From Ctena decussata (lineage: Eukaryota > Mollusca > Bivalvia > Lucinida > Lucinidae): a stretch of 64,000 bases of DNA. Below the pieces are notes generated by a model. That model worked only from the letters and a program-made list of their open reading frames with translations. It had not been told where the DNA came from and searched no databases. Within the stretch, counting starts at the first letter, position 1, and each line of letters begins with the position of its first letter. The stretch covers positions 13,255,001-13,319,000 of the forward strand of contig OZ022502.1 in the NCBI GenBank assembly GCA_963989385.1, read 5' to 3'. Positions 10,111 to 20,006 of the stretch are shown in pieces. Position numbers and translations under genes: made by a program.

Positions 10111-10719
10111 CTAGCTCTCACTTCGTAGAAGTAGCAGTTCTTTTTCGGTCAGGTAATTGTCCATTACTTGGTTTTCTCTTCTTTTTATTACATTTTCTGG
10201 TTCGTTGGGTATTTCTTTCATCTGTACCCATTGTGGTAATATGATGGTGTCCTCCTGCAGCCATTCCTCATATGTTGCTGCTATGTTCTTGTTGCGTAAT
10301 GCTTGCCAATAAAGTAGTCGGCGGGATCGCAAACTTTTCTCCCATATTTTCGATATATTTGTTTTAATTTTTAACGCATATTCTTCAGTGTGTATCTGAT
10401 AAGCTTCCGGTGGATGATTTGTTGTAGTTTCATTTCCCGGTAGGTTGACCTTTTCTAAAACTTCCTTTATTTGTTCAAGCGTGCCCCCTAGTGTACCTAG
10501 ATTTTTGCATCTGGTGTTACCGCTTGCCTTCTCAGATAATTGTTCTTTAAATTCTTCAAAATGTTCATTCAGCGTATTTAGTGAAAATATTACTATGGAA
10601 AGTTTAGAACTTATCTGCTTTAAAATGTCTTTCATGGAAATCTCTGTTTCGCTTTCATCGTCAGGACTTGGTCTTTGTGATCCCTCTGTTGCCTCCGTAG
10701 TTGTGTTTCTCTGTGCCAT
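10111..10719 (-). CDS. PLE ORF1, 202-residue protein of unknown function (copy B, intact)
   Basis: The frame runs from ATG 10719 to a TAG at 10111. The N-terminus is polar and acidic ('SPDDESETEIS'). It is followed by a Leu/Ile-rich heptad-like stretch (about residues 25-65: 'ILKQISSKLSIVIFSLNTLN') that could form a coiled coil, then a second helical part with 'WEKSLRSRRLLYWQALRNKN'. No known domain is recognised. Position upstream of an RG-rich ORF and of the RT suggests a structural or RNP role comparable to LINE ORF1, which is inference. Its start is about 40 bp inside the unit boundary with the pLTR. Confidence 0.65.
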   Translation of the reverse strand: MAQRNTTTEATEGSQRPSPDDESETEISMKDILKQISSKLSIVIFSLNTLNEHFEEFKEQLSEKASGNTRCKNLGTLGGTLEQIKEVLEKVNLPGNETTTNHPPEAYQIHTEEYALKIKTNISKIWEKSLRSRRLLYWQALRNKNIAATYEEWLQEDTIILPQWVQMKEIPNEPENVIKRRENQVMDNYLTEKELLLLRSES

Positions 10720-10759
10720 CGGAACACTTGTATGGATAAATTATATGTCCAAAATAAAA

Positions 10760-11091
10760 GCACATAAAAGGACAGTCTATAAAACAAAATTGAGTCCGAT
10801 TTCACAGTAATGAATGATTTATTTCGCTGTTTTCTACCGGTTTCACTAATATAGTACAGATCATCAGGAACAAATATGGCGGCTTTGTGTCGCATGGAGA
10901 CGACGTTAGCAACGTAGCGTTCCCGTCGCATGCGCCGTAACGTCGACTTCCGCTCATTACAGTACAATGCGCTGTCCTATTAATATCTATACAGCGTAGT
11001 GTAATAATGGCGTATAGTTCATTTTACTAATATAAGAGTAAGTGGTTATTAATACATGTATATAAAAAACAATGCATGGTGATGGTACAGA
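10760..11091 (-). repeat. pLTR-like terminal segment of PLE copy A
   Basis: The third copy of the about 330-bp terminal segment, joining unit A to unit B. Confidence 0.75.
10836..10876 (-). ncRNA. Candidate hammerhead ribozyme in PLE copy A
   Basis: CTGATGA (10867-10861), GAAAC and the ACCGGT palindrome (10846-10851), identical to copy B. The conserved spacing is retained in all three copies. Confidence 0.48.
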
Positions 11092-12563
11092 TTATGAAGA
11101 CCTATTTAGCTTAGGTTTAAGGAGTTTAATGAAATATTTTTCTTTTGCGCGCCTTAATGACATGCTTTCAAAATACATTTTGTAGAACGGAAAGATGTAG
11201 TATTTCGGATCTTGCCGATTGGCACATGTACTTATGTGTTCACTAACATGAAGCATTCTGGTACTTGGATCTCGGATTTGCTGATTCTGTACAGTGACCC
11301 GTTTTCGTAAATAGTTTCCGGTTTCGCCTATATATTCTTCGCTGCAGCCTCTGCATTTCATGACGTAAATCACATTTTTTACTTCACAGGTCATTGTTTC
11401 ATGTACGTAAAATTTTCTACCGCAATTAAAATCAAATGCGGTGCCTTCTAATAAATGAGTGCAGAGGCCGCAGTTTGGCCTCTGACAACGTTTTACATCG
11501 TGTTCAGAGGCATGACTAAATTTGGCTTTTGTTAGAATTCGCTTCAAATTATTTGGTTGCCTTTTGCTTTTAATTATTGTAAACTTTGAAAGAATACTTT
11601 TCATTTTTGGGTCTTCTTGCAAAATTGGAAAATTATAATTTATGGTATTAAATATCTCTGCATTTCGCGGATTATGTGTGGACACATAAGTAATGACAGG
11701 TTCCTCTGTCTTTTGCGCAACTTGTCTTAATACAGTTCTATCAAGATTCATAGCTCTGTCGATTCCCATGCCAATGATATTCTCAGGGTATTTTTGTTGG
11801 ACTAAAAACGTCTTCAGTTCGTCCATTCGAGTTTCTAGTAACTGTTCTTCTGAAATTATTGTTCTTAATCTTCGTGCCAGATTGCAGGGTATGTTAGTCT
11901 TTGTATGTCGGGGATGACAAGAGGAAAATAAAAGATACTGTTTACTGTCCGTCTCCTTACAGTAGATATCTGTCTCAATGTTTCCTCTTATGTTCCGGAC
12001 CATAACATCTAAAAACGATTGTTCAACTGTATCAGATTGTAATTTGAATTTAATATCTTTGTTTAAATTGTTTAAAATGTCATGGAAATGTATTAGTTCT
12101 TCTCTAGATTTAGTCCAGGGGACGAAGCAGTCGTCTAGAAATCTTTTCCAATATCGTTTGAAGTAAATATAAAATTCTGTATCATAAATGGATTCTACAG
12201 AATCATATAATTTTTTCTCCAAGTATCCAATATTTAGGGTTGCGTATACTGGTGCAAATTTGGTACCCATAGCTGTGCCCTTTACTTGCTTGAAATAAGT
12301 GCTATTGAAACAAAAAATATTATTCTCAAGTATTAGTTTCATCCCGTCAAGTATGAAATCTTTTGAGAACCTTGAATGGAGGGTACCGGGGTACTTGTCT
12401 ATCCAATAATTTACTGCCTCTACGCCGAGATTGTGTGGAATATTTGAATAAAGTGATTTTAAGTCAAATGAAGCCAATATGGTATTTGTTGGTACATTTG
12501 TCGGAAGGTTGTTTAAGAAGTCAGTAGTGTCCCTTAAATAGCTAGTTACATGTTTGGTATAGT
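11092..12563 (-). CDS. PLE reverse transcriptase-GIY-YIG endonuclease, 5'-truncated but uninterrupted
   Basis: A single frame of about 490 PLE residues to a TAA at 11092. RT motif A is 'SFDLKSLYSNIP', motif B 'GTAMGTKFAPVYA' with the standard double Gly, and motif C 'FLDDCF' with the catalytic aspartates. These spacings and the 'SLYSNIP' and 'GTAMGTK' strings are characteristic of PLE RTs. The linker has paired Cys ('RCQRPNCGLC'), then the endonuclease 'VIYVMKCRGCSEEYIGET', with Ser where B and C have Gly after the second Cys. The N-terminal RT region is missing. On its 5' side the open frame continues without a stop into SINE sequence up to about 12624, which is a chance fusion. It is the reference for recognising lesions in B and C. 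Confidence 0.88.
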
Positions 12564-12596
12564 GACATATTTTGTATATATATAGTTGAGAAATGA

Positions 12597-12694
12597 AGAA
12601 GTACCCACTGGGACTCGAACCCACGCCGACTACGACAATTCCGCCTAGCGATTCAGAGACATGAGCTTAACCAATTGCGCCACTACGCTCCCCA
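12597..12694 (-). ncRNA. tRNA-like head of SINE unit (right 1)
   Basis: Reverse complement of the head at 2520, with box B GGTTCGAGTCC and box A TGGCGCAATTGG. It is the closest head to PLE copy A. Confidence 0.72.
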
Positions 12695-12940
12695 ATAAAG
12701 GAGTTTCATGGAACAATGTTAAGCTTTATTTCTCTGAATGACCCATCGGATAGGGCTATTTTATTTAGTTGTGCTAACACAATCAGGTATATACATGGAA
12801 TATCTGGATCATGCGATACAGAAGCTTGGAAATATTATATGATTAAATTTAAGATTAAACAAACTTCAACAGATATTCCGGCCCAGGATCATTTTACTGA
12901 TGCAAGTACATCCGAAAAAATTGTATAGTTGAGAAATGAT

Positions 12941-13037
12941 GAAGTACTCACTGGGACTCGAACCCTCGCCGACTACGACAACTCCGCCTAGCGATTCAGA
13001 GACATGAGCTTAACCAATTGCGCCACTACGCTCTCCA
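12941..13037 (-). ncRNA. tRNA-like head of SINE unit (right 2)
   Basis: The same head with a few substitutions (ACTCA for ACCCA, CCTCG for CCACG). Confidence 0.7.
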
Positions 13038-13295
13038 ATAAAGGAGTTTCATGGAACAATGTTAAGCTTTATTTCTCTGAATGACCCATCGGATAGGGCT
13101 ATTTTATTTAGTTGTGCTAACACAATTAGGTATATACATGGAATATCTGGATCATGCAATACAGAAGCTTGGAAATATTATATGATTAAATTTAAGATTA
13201 AACAAACTTCAACAGATATTCCGGCCCAGGATCATTTTACTGATGCAAGTACATCCGAAAAAATTGTATAGTTGAGAAATGTATAGTTGAGAAAT

Positions 13296-13347
13296 GAAGA
13301 AGTACCCACTGGGACTCGAACCCACGCCGACTACGACAACTCCGCCA
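13296..13347 (-). ncRNA. Truncated tRNA-like head (right 3)
   Basis: Only the box B half is present. It breaks off inside the head and continues directly into the tail end that precedes the next full head, an internal deletion junction in the array. Confidence 0.65.
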
Positions 13348-13380
13348 ACATCCGAAAAAATTGTATAGTTGAGAAATGAA

Positions 13381-13476
13381 GAAGTACCCACTGGGACTCG
13401 AACCCACGCCGACTACGACAACTCCGCCTAGCGATTCAGAGACATGAGCTTAACCAATTGCGCCACTACGCTCCCC
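13381..13476 (-). ncRNA. tRNA-like head of SINE unit (right 4)
   Basis: Complete head with intact boxes A and B. Confidence 0.72.
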
Positions 13477-13720
13477 AATAAAGGAGTTTCATGGAACAAT
13501 GTTAAGCTTTATTTCTCTGAATGACCCATCGGATAGGGCTATTTAATTAGCTGTGCTAACACAATCAGGTATATACATGGAATATCTGGATCATGCGATA
13601 CAGAAGCTTGGAAATATTATATGATTAAATTTAAGATTAAACAAACTTCAACAGATATTCCGGCCCAGGATCATTTTACTGATGCAAGTACATCCGAAAA
13701 AATTGTATAGTTGAGAAATG

Positions 13721-13817
13721 AAGAAGTACCCACTGGGACTCGAACCCACGCCGACTACGACAACTCCGCCTAGCGATTCAGAGACATGAGCTTAACCAAT
13801 TGCGCCACTACGCTCCC
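13721..13817 (-). ncRNA. tRNA-like head of SINE unit (right 5)
   Basis: Complete head, 340 bp from the previous one. Confidence 0.72.
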
Positions 13818-14065
13818 CAATAAAGGAGTTTCATGGAATAATGTTAAGCTTTATTTCTCTGAATGACCCATCGGATAGGGCTATTTTATTTAGTTGTGCT
13901 AACACAATCTGGTATATACATGGAATATCTGGATCATGCGATACAGAAGCTTGGAAATATTATATGATTAAATTTAAGATTAAACAAACTTCAACAGATA
14001 TTCCGACCCAGGATCATTTTACTGATGCAAGTACATCCGAAAAAAGTGTATAGTTGAGAAATGAA

Positions 14066-14161
14066 GAAGTACCCACTGGGACTCGAACCCGCGCCGACTA
14101 CGACAACTCCGCCTAGCGATTCAGAGACATGAGCTTAACCAATTGCGCCACTACGCTCCCC
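14066..14161 (-). ncRNA. tRNA-like head of SINE unit (right 6)
   Basis: Complete head at the outer border of the array, followed by a TA run and then by host repeat. Confidence 0.72.
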
Positions 14162-14181
14162 AAAAATATATATATGTATAT

Positions 14182-14500
14182 AATTGTAGTCCTTGATGTG
14201 TCATATATTTTGGTAAAGGTGAGGAAGTTATTCTTGTGTTTTTTGGATTTTGGACTTACAAATTTAGATTAAACACAATTTTAACAAAACATCGAGAGAA
14301 CCATTTGAGATAGGATTCTGATATGTAGCATACAGCTTGGAATCAGTATGTAGATAATCTAATAAACTTCTGAGGAATTTTCTTAAAATTAATAGCAATG
14401 TGTCCCTGTTCAAATTTAGACATTGTAAAGCTTTGCTCCTTTAGTGGCACGCTTAAGGTTGAAGGCATAGTCTTTCACAAACACAGTCTCTAGTTAAAGA
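14182..14500. repeat. Host tandem repeat resumes after the composite block
   Basis: 'TAGTCCTTGATGT' near 14188 matches 1978-1990, and the following text resembles the diverged units at 1560-2395 (CATTTGAGATAGGATTCTG..., then 'CTAATAAACTTCTGAGGAA'). Non-coding. Confidence 0.5.
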
Positions 14501-14675
14501 AGACATGCCAGAGATTATAAATTGCTGCATAAGACTATATGCTAATCTTGTGAAACCTTTATTTGCAGAGTTCGCTTCATCAGTGTCTTTTGGCTGGCAA
14601 GTATTAATCCATCAATCAGTGAGTCAATCAGTAAATCAATCCAAATTGCACCGACAGGAAACATAACATTTAAAA

Positions 14676-15140
14676 TGAAGTACGAGTAGGGGACCTCCAT
14701 ACGAACCGAACTATCAACTAATTGTGTGCACCGCAGGGGAGGGTGAGGGTGAAGGTGTGGGCCCAGTAAAACCGGTTTAAACCCCCAGTACTTATTACTG
14801 ACCGTCCCAAGGCGGTACCTTCGTTGCGGTTGCATTTGTTGTATGTTCGGTGCTGTTTAATTTATTGTGTTCTCATTTTAACCCTTCTATAATAAAAATA
14901 GAAAATAGGTAAAAATAATTGTTAAATGTTTTTCGTATAATTTGCTTAGTCTGTTGTAACTCTTCTGTTGGTCTAAATTATTTAGTTCAATAAAGATAAC
15001 TGAGTTGCCACCTATTTGGGAAAGAGCTGCTGACTCGGCTTATCACTTGTAATTTATTGTTTGTTGGGATGTCTTTGTCAATCTTTCCCTTTGATGTTGG
15101 GGATAGGGTTTGGGATCTGATTCAGTCAGTTTCTGAAGTG
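14676..15140 (+). repeat. Dispersed non-coding repeat family R1, copy 1
   Basis: Diagnostic strings are 'GGCCCAGTAAAAC' (here GGGCCCAGTAAAACC), 'TTACTGACCGT', 'CCAAGGCGGTA' and 'GAAAGAGCTGCTGACTCGG'. Other copies lie at 23430-23815 (minus), 37545-37765 (minus, partial), 42410-42760 (plus) and 52260-52740 (plus). No ORF is conserved between copies, so this is a non-autonomous dispersed repeat of unknown class. Confidence 0.6.
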
Positions 15141-15202
15141 TAGTTACTCTTTAAATTTACTAAACATAAGCCTTGAAAGCAAGGCAATCAGCTCTTTCTT
15201 CG

Positions 15203-15212
15203 CCATATAAGG
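15203..15212 (+). promoter_or_regulatory. CArG-box / TATA-like motif upstream of candidate first exon
   Basis: CCATATAAGG fits the SRF CArG consensus CC(A/T)6GG and also contains a TATA-like ATATAA. It lies 39 bp before the ATG at 15251. A 10-mer of this kind can occur by chance. Confidence 0.25.
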
Positions 15213-15250
15213 TCATTACAACGTTTAAACATTAATTCAGCACAGACAAC

Positions 15251-15448
15251 ATGAAGATAACCATAAAATACAGCTACAGAGCCTTCTTTTCTTTTCTGCT
15301 TGGCGCCTTGTTCGGTTCCTGTTCTGCTACCATCTGCGACCCAAAACATTTGTTTGTACGGTTTAAGAGGTGTTACTACGCAGGCGACAGCTTAAGTCAT
15401 GTTGAGCCAATTGGTCATTCGTCAACACCGTTCTTTGGGCAGGCATAA
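15251..15448 (+). CDS. Candidate signal-peptide exon, possible first exon of the GPCR gene
   Basis: A 65-codon frame starts 'MKITIKYSYRAFFSFLLGALFG', a basic N-terminus followed by a hydrophobic core and small residues (Ser-Cys-Ser-Ala), as in a secretory signal peptide. The mature part starts with 'TICDPKHLF'. If it is exon 1 of the receptor to the right, splicing would occur inside this frame, for example at the AG/GTGTTA near 15370, and the printed end would be too long. Alternatively it is a small secreted peptide or chance. The receptor needs a signal peptide and this is the only good candidate between the transposon block and the first CUB exon. Confidence 0.35.
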   Translation: MKITIKYSYRAFFSFLLGALFGSCSATICDPKHLFVRFKRCYYAGDSLSHVEPIGHSSTPFFGQA

Positions 15449-15449
15449 A

Positions 15450-18314
15450 CCTTTTAAGCGGTTAACCAGTACCAAACAAGCTCGCGCTAGTAGTATCTGA
15501 CAACTAACGTTGGGTGATAACGACTGAAACCACAATATTTCAGCCAAGAACAGTCGGTCTCCCAAGATATTATGCATTAGAAAATGAAAGATAGGATTGA
15601 CGTAAAGAAGAAGGCGCACGCATAAAAAAACTTGCCCACCCTTCCTACATCTGCTGCAAGCACTACAACCCCTTGTCCTACTATATTTCAATGCAGCAGC
15701 ACGCCCCTGTACTAGAAGCTACCTAGCACCATGTCGACATCCAGCCACAACGACCCAAAATATAACTTCAGAGAACATGTTGACAAAAATGCTATTATGA
15801 AGTCACGATTTTAATAGAGCTGCAAAAGGAATATTTGGCTTTTGAGGTTTTAATATAAGACACATTTCTGTGTAAAAGCTCGAAAGTGATACAGAAATAC
15901 GGTGGCACATGAAGGACATAGTTTCAATCAAAATGTTCACAAATGTGCAACTCGATTGTCAAATCAGATATATTGGTCACTTGAAGTATCCAGACGCACA
16001 ATGCTACCGCGATCGTGAGAACCATCAGCTAACAGTGAGGTCTCAAAATAATTTTCGAAGGAGTCTTGGAACAGGGATATTTTAGGGAGTATGACTTGGT
16101 ACATGTATATGAGACATGGTCATTTTGGACAACAACGGACATCAGAAATTAAGATGTTTATTTTGGTGCAAACTTAGATAAAGTTGTAGTCTTAGTCTGT
16201 CAGGAAATTAGGGACACAGGTACCCTCTGCGAATCCCACAACAGTATACCAAAGCTTATGCTAGCCCGTTTTCCAGTTGATAACTAAGTAAAGTGAAATG
16301 ACTTTTATTTGTCGCCGACATAATTACATTTCAAATATATATTGTAGCATTCAGTAAAGGAATAATAATACAAAAATGACACCAAACGCCTCATTGCAAA
16401 TGTGGCAAGTAAGTGAACAGCTTTCTATTTAAAGATAATCACTTAGCTGACCTCACTGGAGCTTACAATAGATGGCGGCCTCATTGGCCGAGTGATAAAA
16501 TGGTAATATTACCCCCAGCTCGGGTCACATGTGGGAGTAGTCAAGTTCTACTTGTGGGTGGTCAGGAGCGATTTTAAGGCTAAATTGTATTACATGTAAC
16601 ATAAGAATTTACCTGTGTTTTACCCTTTTAAATGTGTTTATCTGTGAAAATACTGGCCAAATGAGAAACCAGAAGTTGCCATTTTTATCCGGCGTTACTT
16701 TGAATTTCGCATATTGTGTTTCGATCTGTGCTTCCTCGGACAAAAAATCATGAGCAATCGGCTGTTTACTATGTAGTTATATTAAAAATGCAAATTCATC
16801 CACCAGATGGTCAAAAATTAAGGAAACTGACAAAAGTACGAACCCTCTTGCTTCAAATGCTGTCTGAGCGTTTGGCCGAACATGCAAATCAATTTTCTCC
16901 TTGCGTGATTGCATATTTCAACAATATGTACCAACAGAAGATCTGGCGATTAAAGGCATCTATGTAGATCCGGATAGGCTAGTTCTAATGCTCACACAAA
17001 ATCTCCTTACGTTATAAATAAATAGTTTTTTCAACCCATCCTGCGAAAAATACCGCAATCCGGCGTGAAAACACCACAAATCCTGCGTTTCGACCGCTTT
17101 TCCGGCGTTACGGTTGGTCCCTGTCGAATATATGAGTACTGTTTTGGTTCACCCAAACTATTATGCAGAAAGTGTCAACAGATATACAATGAAAGGATCT
17201 ACAGGCGTGTCACGGTCAGAGATCTCAGCCTATTCTGACACCAAGAAGAAAAGTTGTTATATTTCAAAAGGCGGACGAACCATAGTCTATTACTTATTAA
17301 CCTACCAATGTATGCGCTATATGTGCTAAGTTCAGATGAAAATTGTTGATACAAGACTTAATGTAGTGAGTGAGTGAGTGAGTGAGTGAACTCGGGCTCA
17401 CCTCCCCATCAACACATATATCATATGAAGATGGGATCTCGGCTTATATTCTTATCCGAAAAACCGGATGAGCGGGAGATGAAACTTCTAACCTCCGGAT
17501 TTGAAGTTCAGCGAGTGAACAATAAATTTCTACCGCTTCTGATCCCATTGGACCAAATGCTAATGCAACATGTATACCATATTCGGAGGGATATTCCATG
17601 TATCTACACTTTAATGTATCGTATTATCAAGCGGTTTAGCTTAAAATGACAAATAACCCCCCACCTGTTGTGTCCGTGATTTTTTTTCCTTATTTGTTTG
17701 TTTGTGTTTTTGTTTCAATAGCTTGTTTTGCAAACCATTTCTGTAAGAATACGGTTATGCATCTAGATATCGGTCAAATGGTATCTGCAAACAATATAGA
17801 ACTTTGTAAGACTGTTTCTAAGTAGCTCTCTGTCAAGGTTCGGCAATGATTTTCGTCCTGCCAGATTTTCATTTCGTGATACTCTTCGTTTTCAAAAATC
17901 AATATTTTCCTCATTAAGGAAGCCAATATTGACCAGTAAATACTTCTAGTTGACCAAATTTTTAGTAGTGCCTGTCAGTAGAGCCGTTGTGCATAGCCAT
18001 CATCCTTTCCCCAAAGCCTAGCATTCGATTAGTTGGAATACTATTGTGCTGAATACAGGTACTTTCAGACTTAGTGTGAATGTTTCTTTTATTTCTTATC
18101 TTACCCACAGTTTTACTGAAATGGTGTAAGTTTGTAGTCAAATCACGAAAAATTACTAAAACTATGTCCTTTTCTCAAAATCTCAATATGAGACATGATT
18201 TCTTTATGATACATGACACAAGCCATTATCATGTTCAGCAAACCAGAACATATAGCATGGCTCATCGGACGACATTTCGCCTAAATTTTCTTGTTTTGTT
18301 TATCTTCATTCTAG
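15450..18314. other. No supported gene; presumed intron or upstream region
   Basis: Searched for the exon encoding the first half of CUB-0 (expected to end in phase 0) without finding a convincing candidate. It holds short open frames without domain features (16716-16967, 17114-17329, 17386-17649), a (GTGA)n microsatellite at about 17369-17392, and a weak tRNA-like string near 16478-16500 (GGCCGAGTGATAAAATGGT). Repeats of a 'CCGGCGTTAC' string occur at 16690 and 17101. Confidence 0.5.
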
Positions 18315-18471
18315 ATAATTGATACATCGGTACCATCAGCTGAAAAATTTTGTGGCTCTCGTGGGCGACAGGCAGTAGTGCAGACATACGGAAATTATGT
18401 CTTCTTATTATTTCATTCGGATTTTATGGACAACGATATCGGGTTTCTGCTAGATTACAAAGCTGTGAACG
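18315..18471 (+). CDS. Exon: C-terminal half of CUB-0
   Basis: The acceptor is TTCATTCTAG and the donor G/GTAAGT. Translation in phase 0 begins 'IIDTSVPSAEKFCGSRGRQA' and includes 'NYVFLLFHSDF' and 'DIGFLLDYKAVN'. The Cys-Gly, the 'V.L.F.SD' strand and the terminal 'GF...Y' match the second half of a CUB domain. Length (157 nt, phase 0 to 1) parallels the two later CUB second-half exons (151 nt each). Confidence 0.8.
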
Positions 18472-18508
18472 GTAAGTGGGGGCATACGTTTGAAGATAGG
18501 GACAAAAT

Positions 18509-18709
18509 TGAGCCGCGACATTACAAAACCAACAAAGTTGCATGTGCGCCAAGATAAGGTTCCCATCAGCCTGGACAGCCACCTAGTCTGATCAGAATCT
18601 TTGCTGTGTGCTTAAAGAATAGCAATGGATCTTAGTTAGCTTCACAGGCTGATCTGATTTTTTGCTGGGCGTGCACCGCACTTTGTTGGTTTCATCGCGT
18701 CGCGACCCA
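18509..18709. mobile_element. 238-bp foldback MITE, diverged copy 1
   Basis: Begins TGAGCCGCGACAT and ends in 'CGTCGCGACCCA', with internal 'AGCCTGGACAGCC' and 'CAGGCTGATCTG'. It is shorter and more diverged than the other copies. Confidence 0.7.
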
Positions 18710-18769
18710 TTTATAACCTTCACAAGTTCACTGTTGTCTTTCGAAGGCAAAAACATCTCAACCTTATGA

Positions 18770-19606
18770 TTAACCCCCCAGGAGACAAAATATTGATAAT
18801 GACAGAAAGCTTATATTGTTTTGATAAGCTGTAGCAATTTTCAGGAAAATCACTTTCAACCCTGCTTTTATACTGAAATTTTCATGATTTTATACAAGAA
18901 TATAGCTCCGGGGCAGGGGCAGATAACAAACTTCTGCTAACAACAGAAAAAATATATTATTTCATTTCTGTGAAATTTCATGGAGACATACCCAAAAATC
19001 TGTTTTTATCTGGATTTTTTTCATGATTTTATACATGTATAGTGCCCTGTGCTAGGAGCAGATAACCCCTGGAGACAAATTTTGATCATGACAAAAAGCT
19101 TATATCGTTTCGATAAGCTGTAGCAACTTTCATGAAAATCACATTCAGCCCTGATTTATATATATATATATATTTTTATTTCGTATATGTATATAGCTCC
19201 GGGACAGGGGCAGATAACCCTGGAGGACAAAATTATGCTAACAACAGAAAAATATATTATTTCAATCATTTCTGTGAAATTTCATCATGATATTTCTCAG
19301 TGTACAGGAATGACAAACCAAAAAAAACACTTTCGCTACACTTTCAAGGGCAATAACTCTGTCATAAGACATCGAAATTTGCTCATTAACAATCTCAACA
19401 GATATTTCCATGCCCAATTCATATGCCAAGTTTGACAAAAATCCGTTAATAAATAGTCCAGTTATCGAACGGAAACGAAATGCTTAAGGACGAACGAACA
19501 GACAGACCGACAGACAGACTACGTACGACGGTCGGACAGACACACGGACAGTCAGCAGGAAAACATAATACCCCTCAACTAACATGTGGCGGGGTATAAA
19601 AAATCT
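18770..19606. repeat. Molluscan-type repeat with internal about 292-bp tandem units
   Basis: Two diverged units ('AAGCTTATATYGTTTYGATAA' at about 18808 and 19097; 'ATATAGCTCCGGG' at about 18901 and 19191) are followed by a CAGACAGACCGACAG-rich stretch. The terminus 'ATACCCCTCAACTAACATG' then 'TGGCGGGGTAT' can fold (ACCCC with GGGGT). Non-coding. Its organisation, internal minisatellite plus a terminal hairpin, resembles non-autonomous Helitron-like elements. A (TA)n tract lies at 19158-19175. Confidence 0.6.
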
Positions 19607-20006
19607 GCAATCTCTTAATTCTAATAAGGCATTCGATTCAAAGTCTAATAAGTATCACAAAGCGGTCCAAATGCGAAGACCTAGAATATGAGTAAACCAA
19701 TAACAAAATTCTGATTTCTCAGAATACACCATCTGATCTCATAGGACCAAATTAAAAAAAAATATGAGCTAAATATTTGTTACAGTTATTGCCTGCGCTG
19801 CAAATCATTGGTATTTTACTCGGAGATGTTAAATAAAATTGCAAATAATTTCACTCTGGCTAAATAGTCCCCAAACAAATATTCTTCTAAAAATTGCGAT
19901 TGTTTCACCTGTGGTTGCTGTGTGTAGCGATGTAACGTGTCCGCATGTCCGAGCATGCCTTTAGTCTGAAACAGGTTTTTACATAACTCGGATCAATATT
20001 TTTCAG

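Larger units (their letters stand above)
6868..10759 (-). mobile_element. Penelope-like element, copy B (full length, defective)
   Basis: The middle copy of the tandem, unit length 3892 bp, colinear with copy C. Its ORF1 is intact (10111-10719). ORF2 has a 1-nt insertion. The RT-endonuclease frame has the same in-frame TAA and the same 5-bp duplication as copy C, plus its own extra stop and 9-bp deletion (about 8150-8185). Its endonuclease frame (7200-7712) is intact. Shared lesions show that B and C derive from one already defective parent unit. Confidence 0.9.
10760..12570 (-). mobile_element. Penelope-like element, copy A (5'-truncated, best RT-endonuclease frame)
   Basis: The 5'-most copy of the tandem on the minus strand. 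It starts inside the RT just downstream of the 'RPIVAGP' region (about 12563) and runs through the endonuclease into its pLTR-like segment. Truncation occurs at a TA-rich run with local repetition of a GACATATTT string, next to SINE-derived sequence. It lacks the 5-bp duplication and the Gly-to-Ser change seen in B and C, so it represents a less damaged lineage. Confidence 0.88.
12571..14165 (-). repeat. SINE-derived satellite array, right arm, minus orientation
   Basis: Five full tRNA-like heads (12597-12694, 12941-13037, 13381-13476, 13721-13817, 14066-14161) and one truncated head (13296-13347), with a repeat period of 340-345 bp. Units are nearly identical, which implies recent amplification or homogenisation. 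Tails carry 'GGAGTTTCATGGAACAATG', 'CCCATCGGATAGGGC' and 'CAGATATTCCGGCCCAGG'. The short frames inside the tails are repeated because the units are repeated. The left arm (2432-2963) is in the opposite orientation, so the two arms form an inverted repeat around the PLE array. Confidence 0.88.

Noticed and set aside
12716..12928. Repeated 70-residue frames (12716, 13059, 13841)
   Set aside because: They follow the SINE-satellite tail repeat, so repetition reflects the DNA unit. Length and content give no sign of a protein.
16478..16560. Weak tRNA-like string GGCCGAGTGATAAAATGGT
   Set aside because: Box A-like only; no clear box B or stem pairing could be read.
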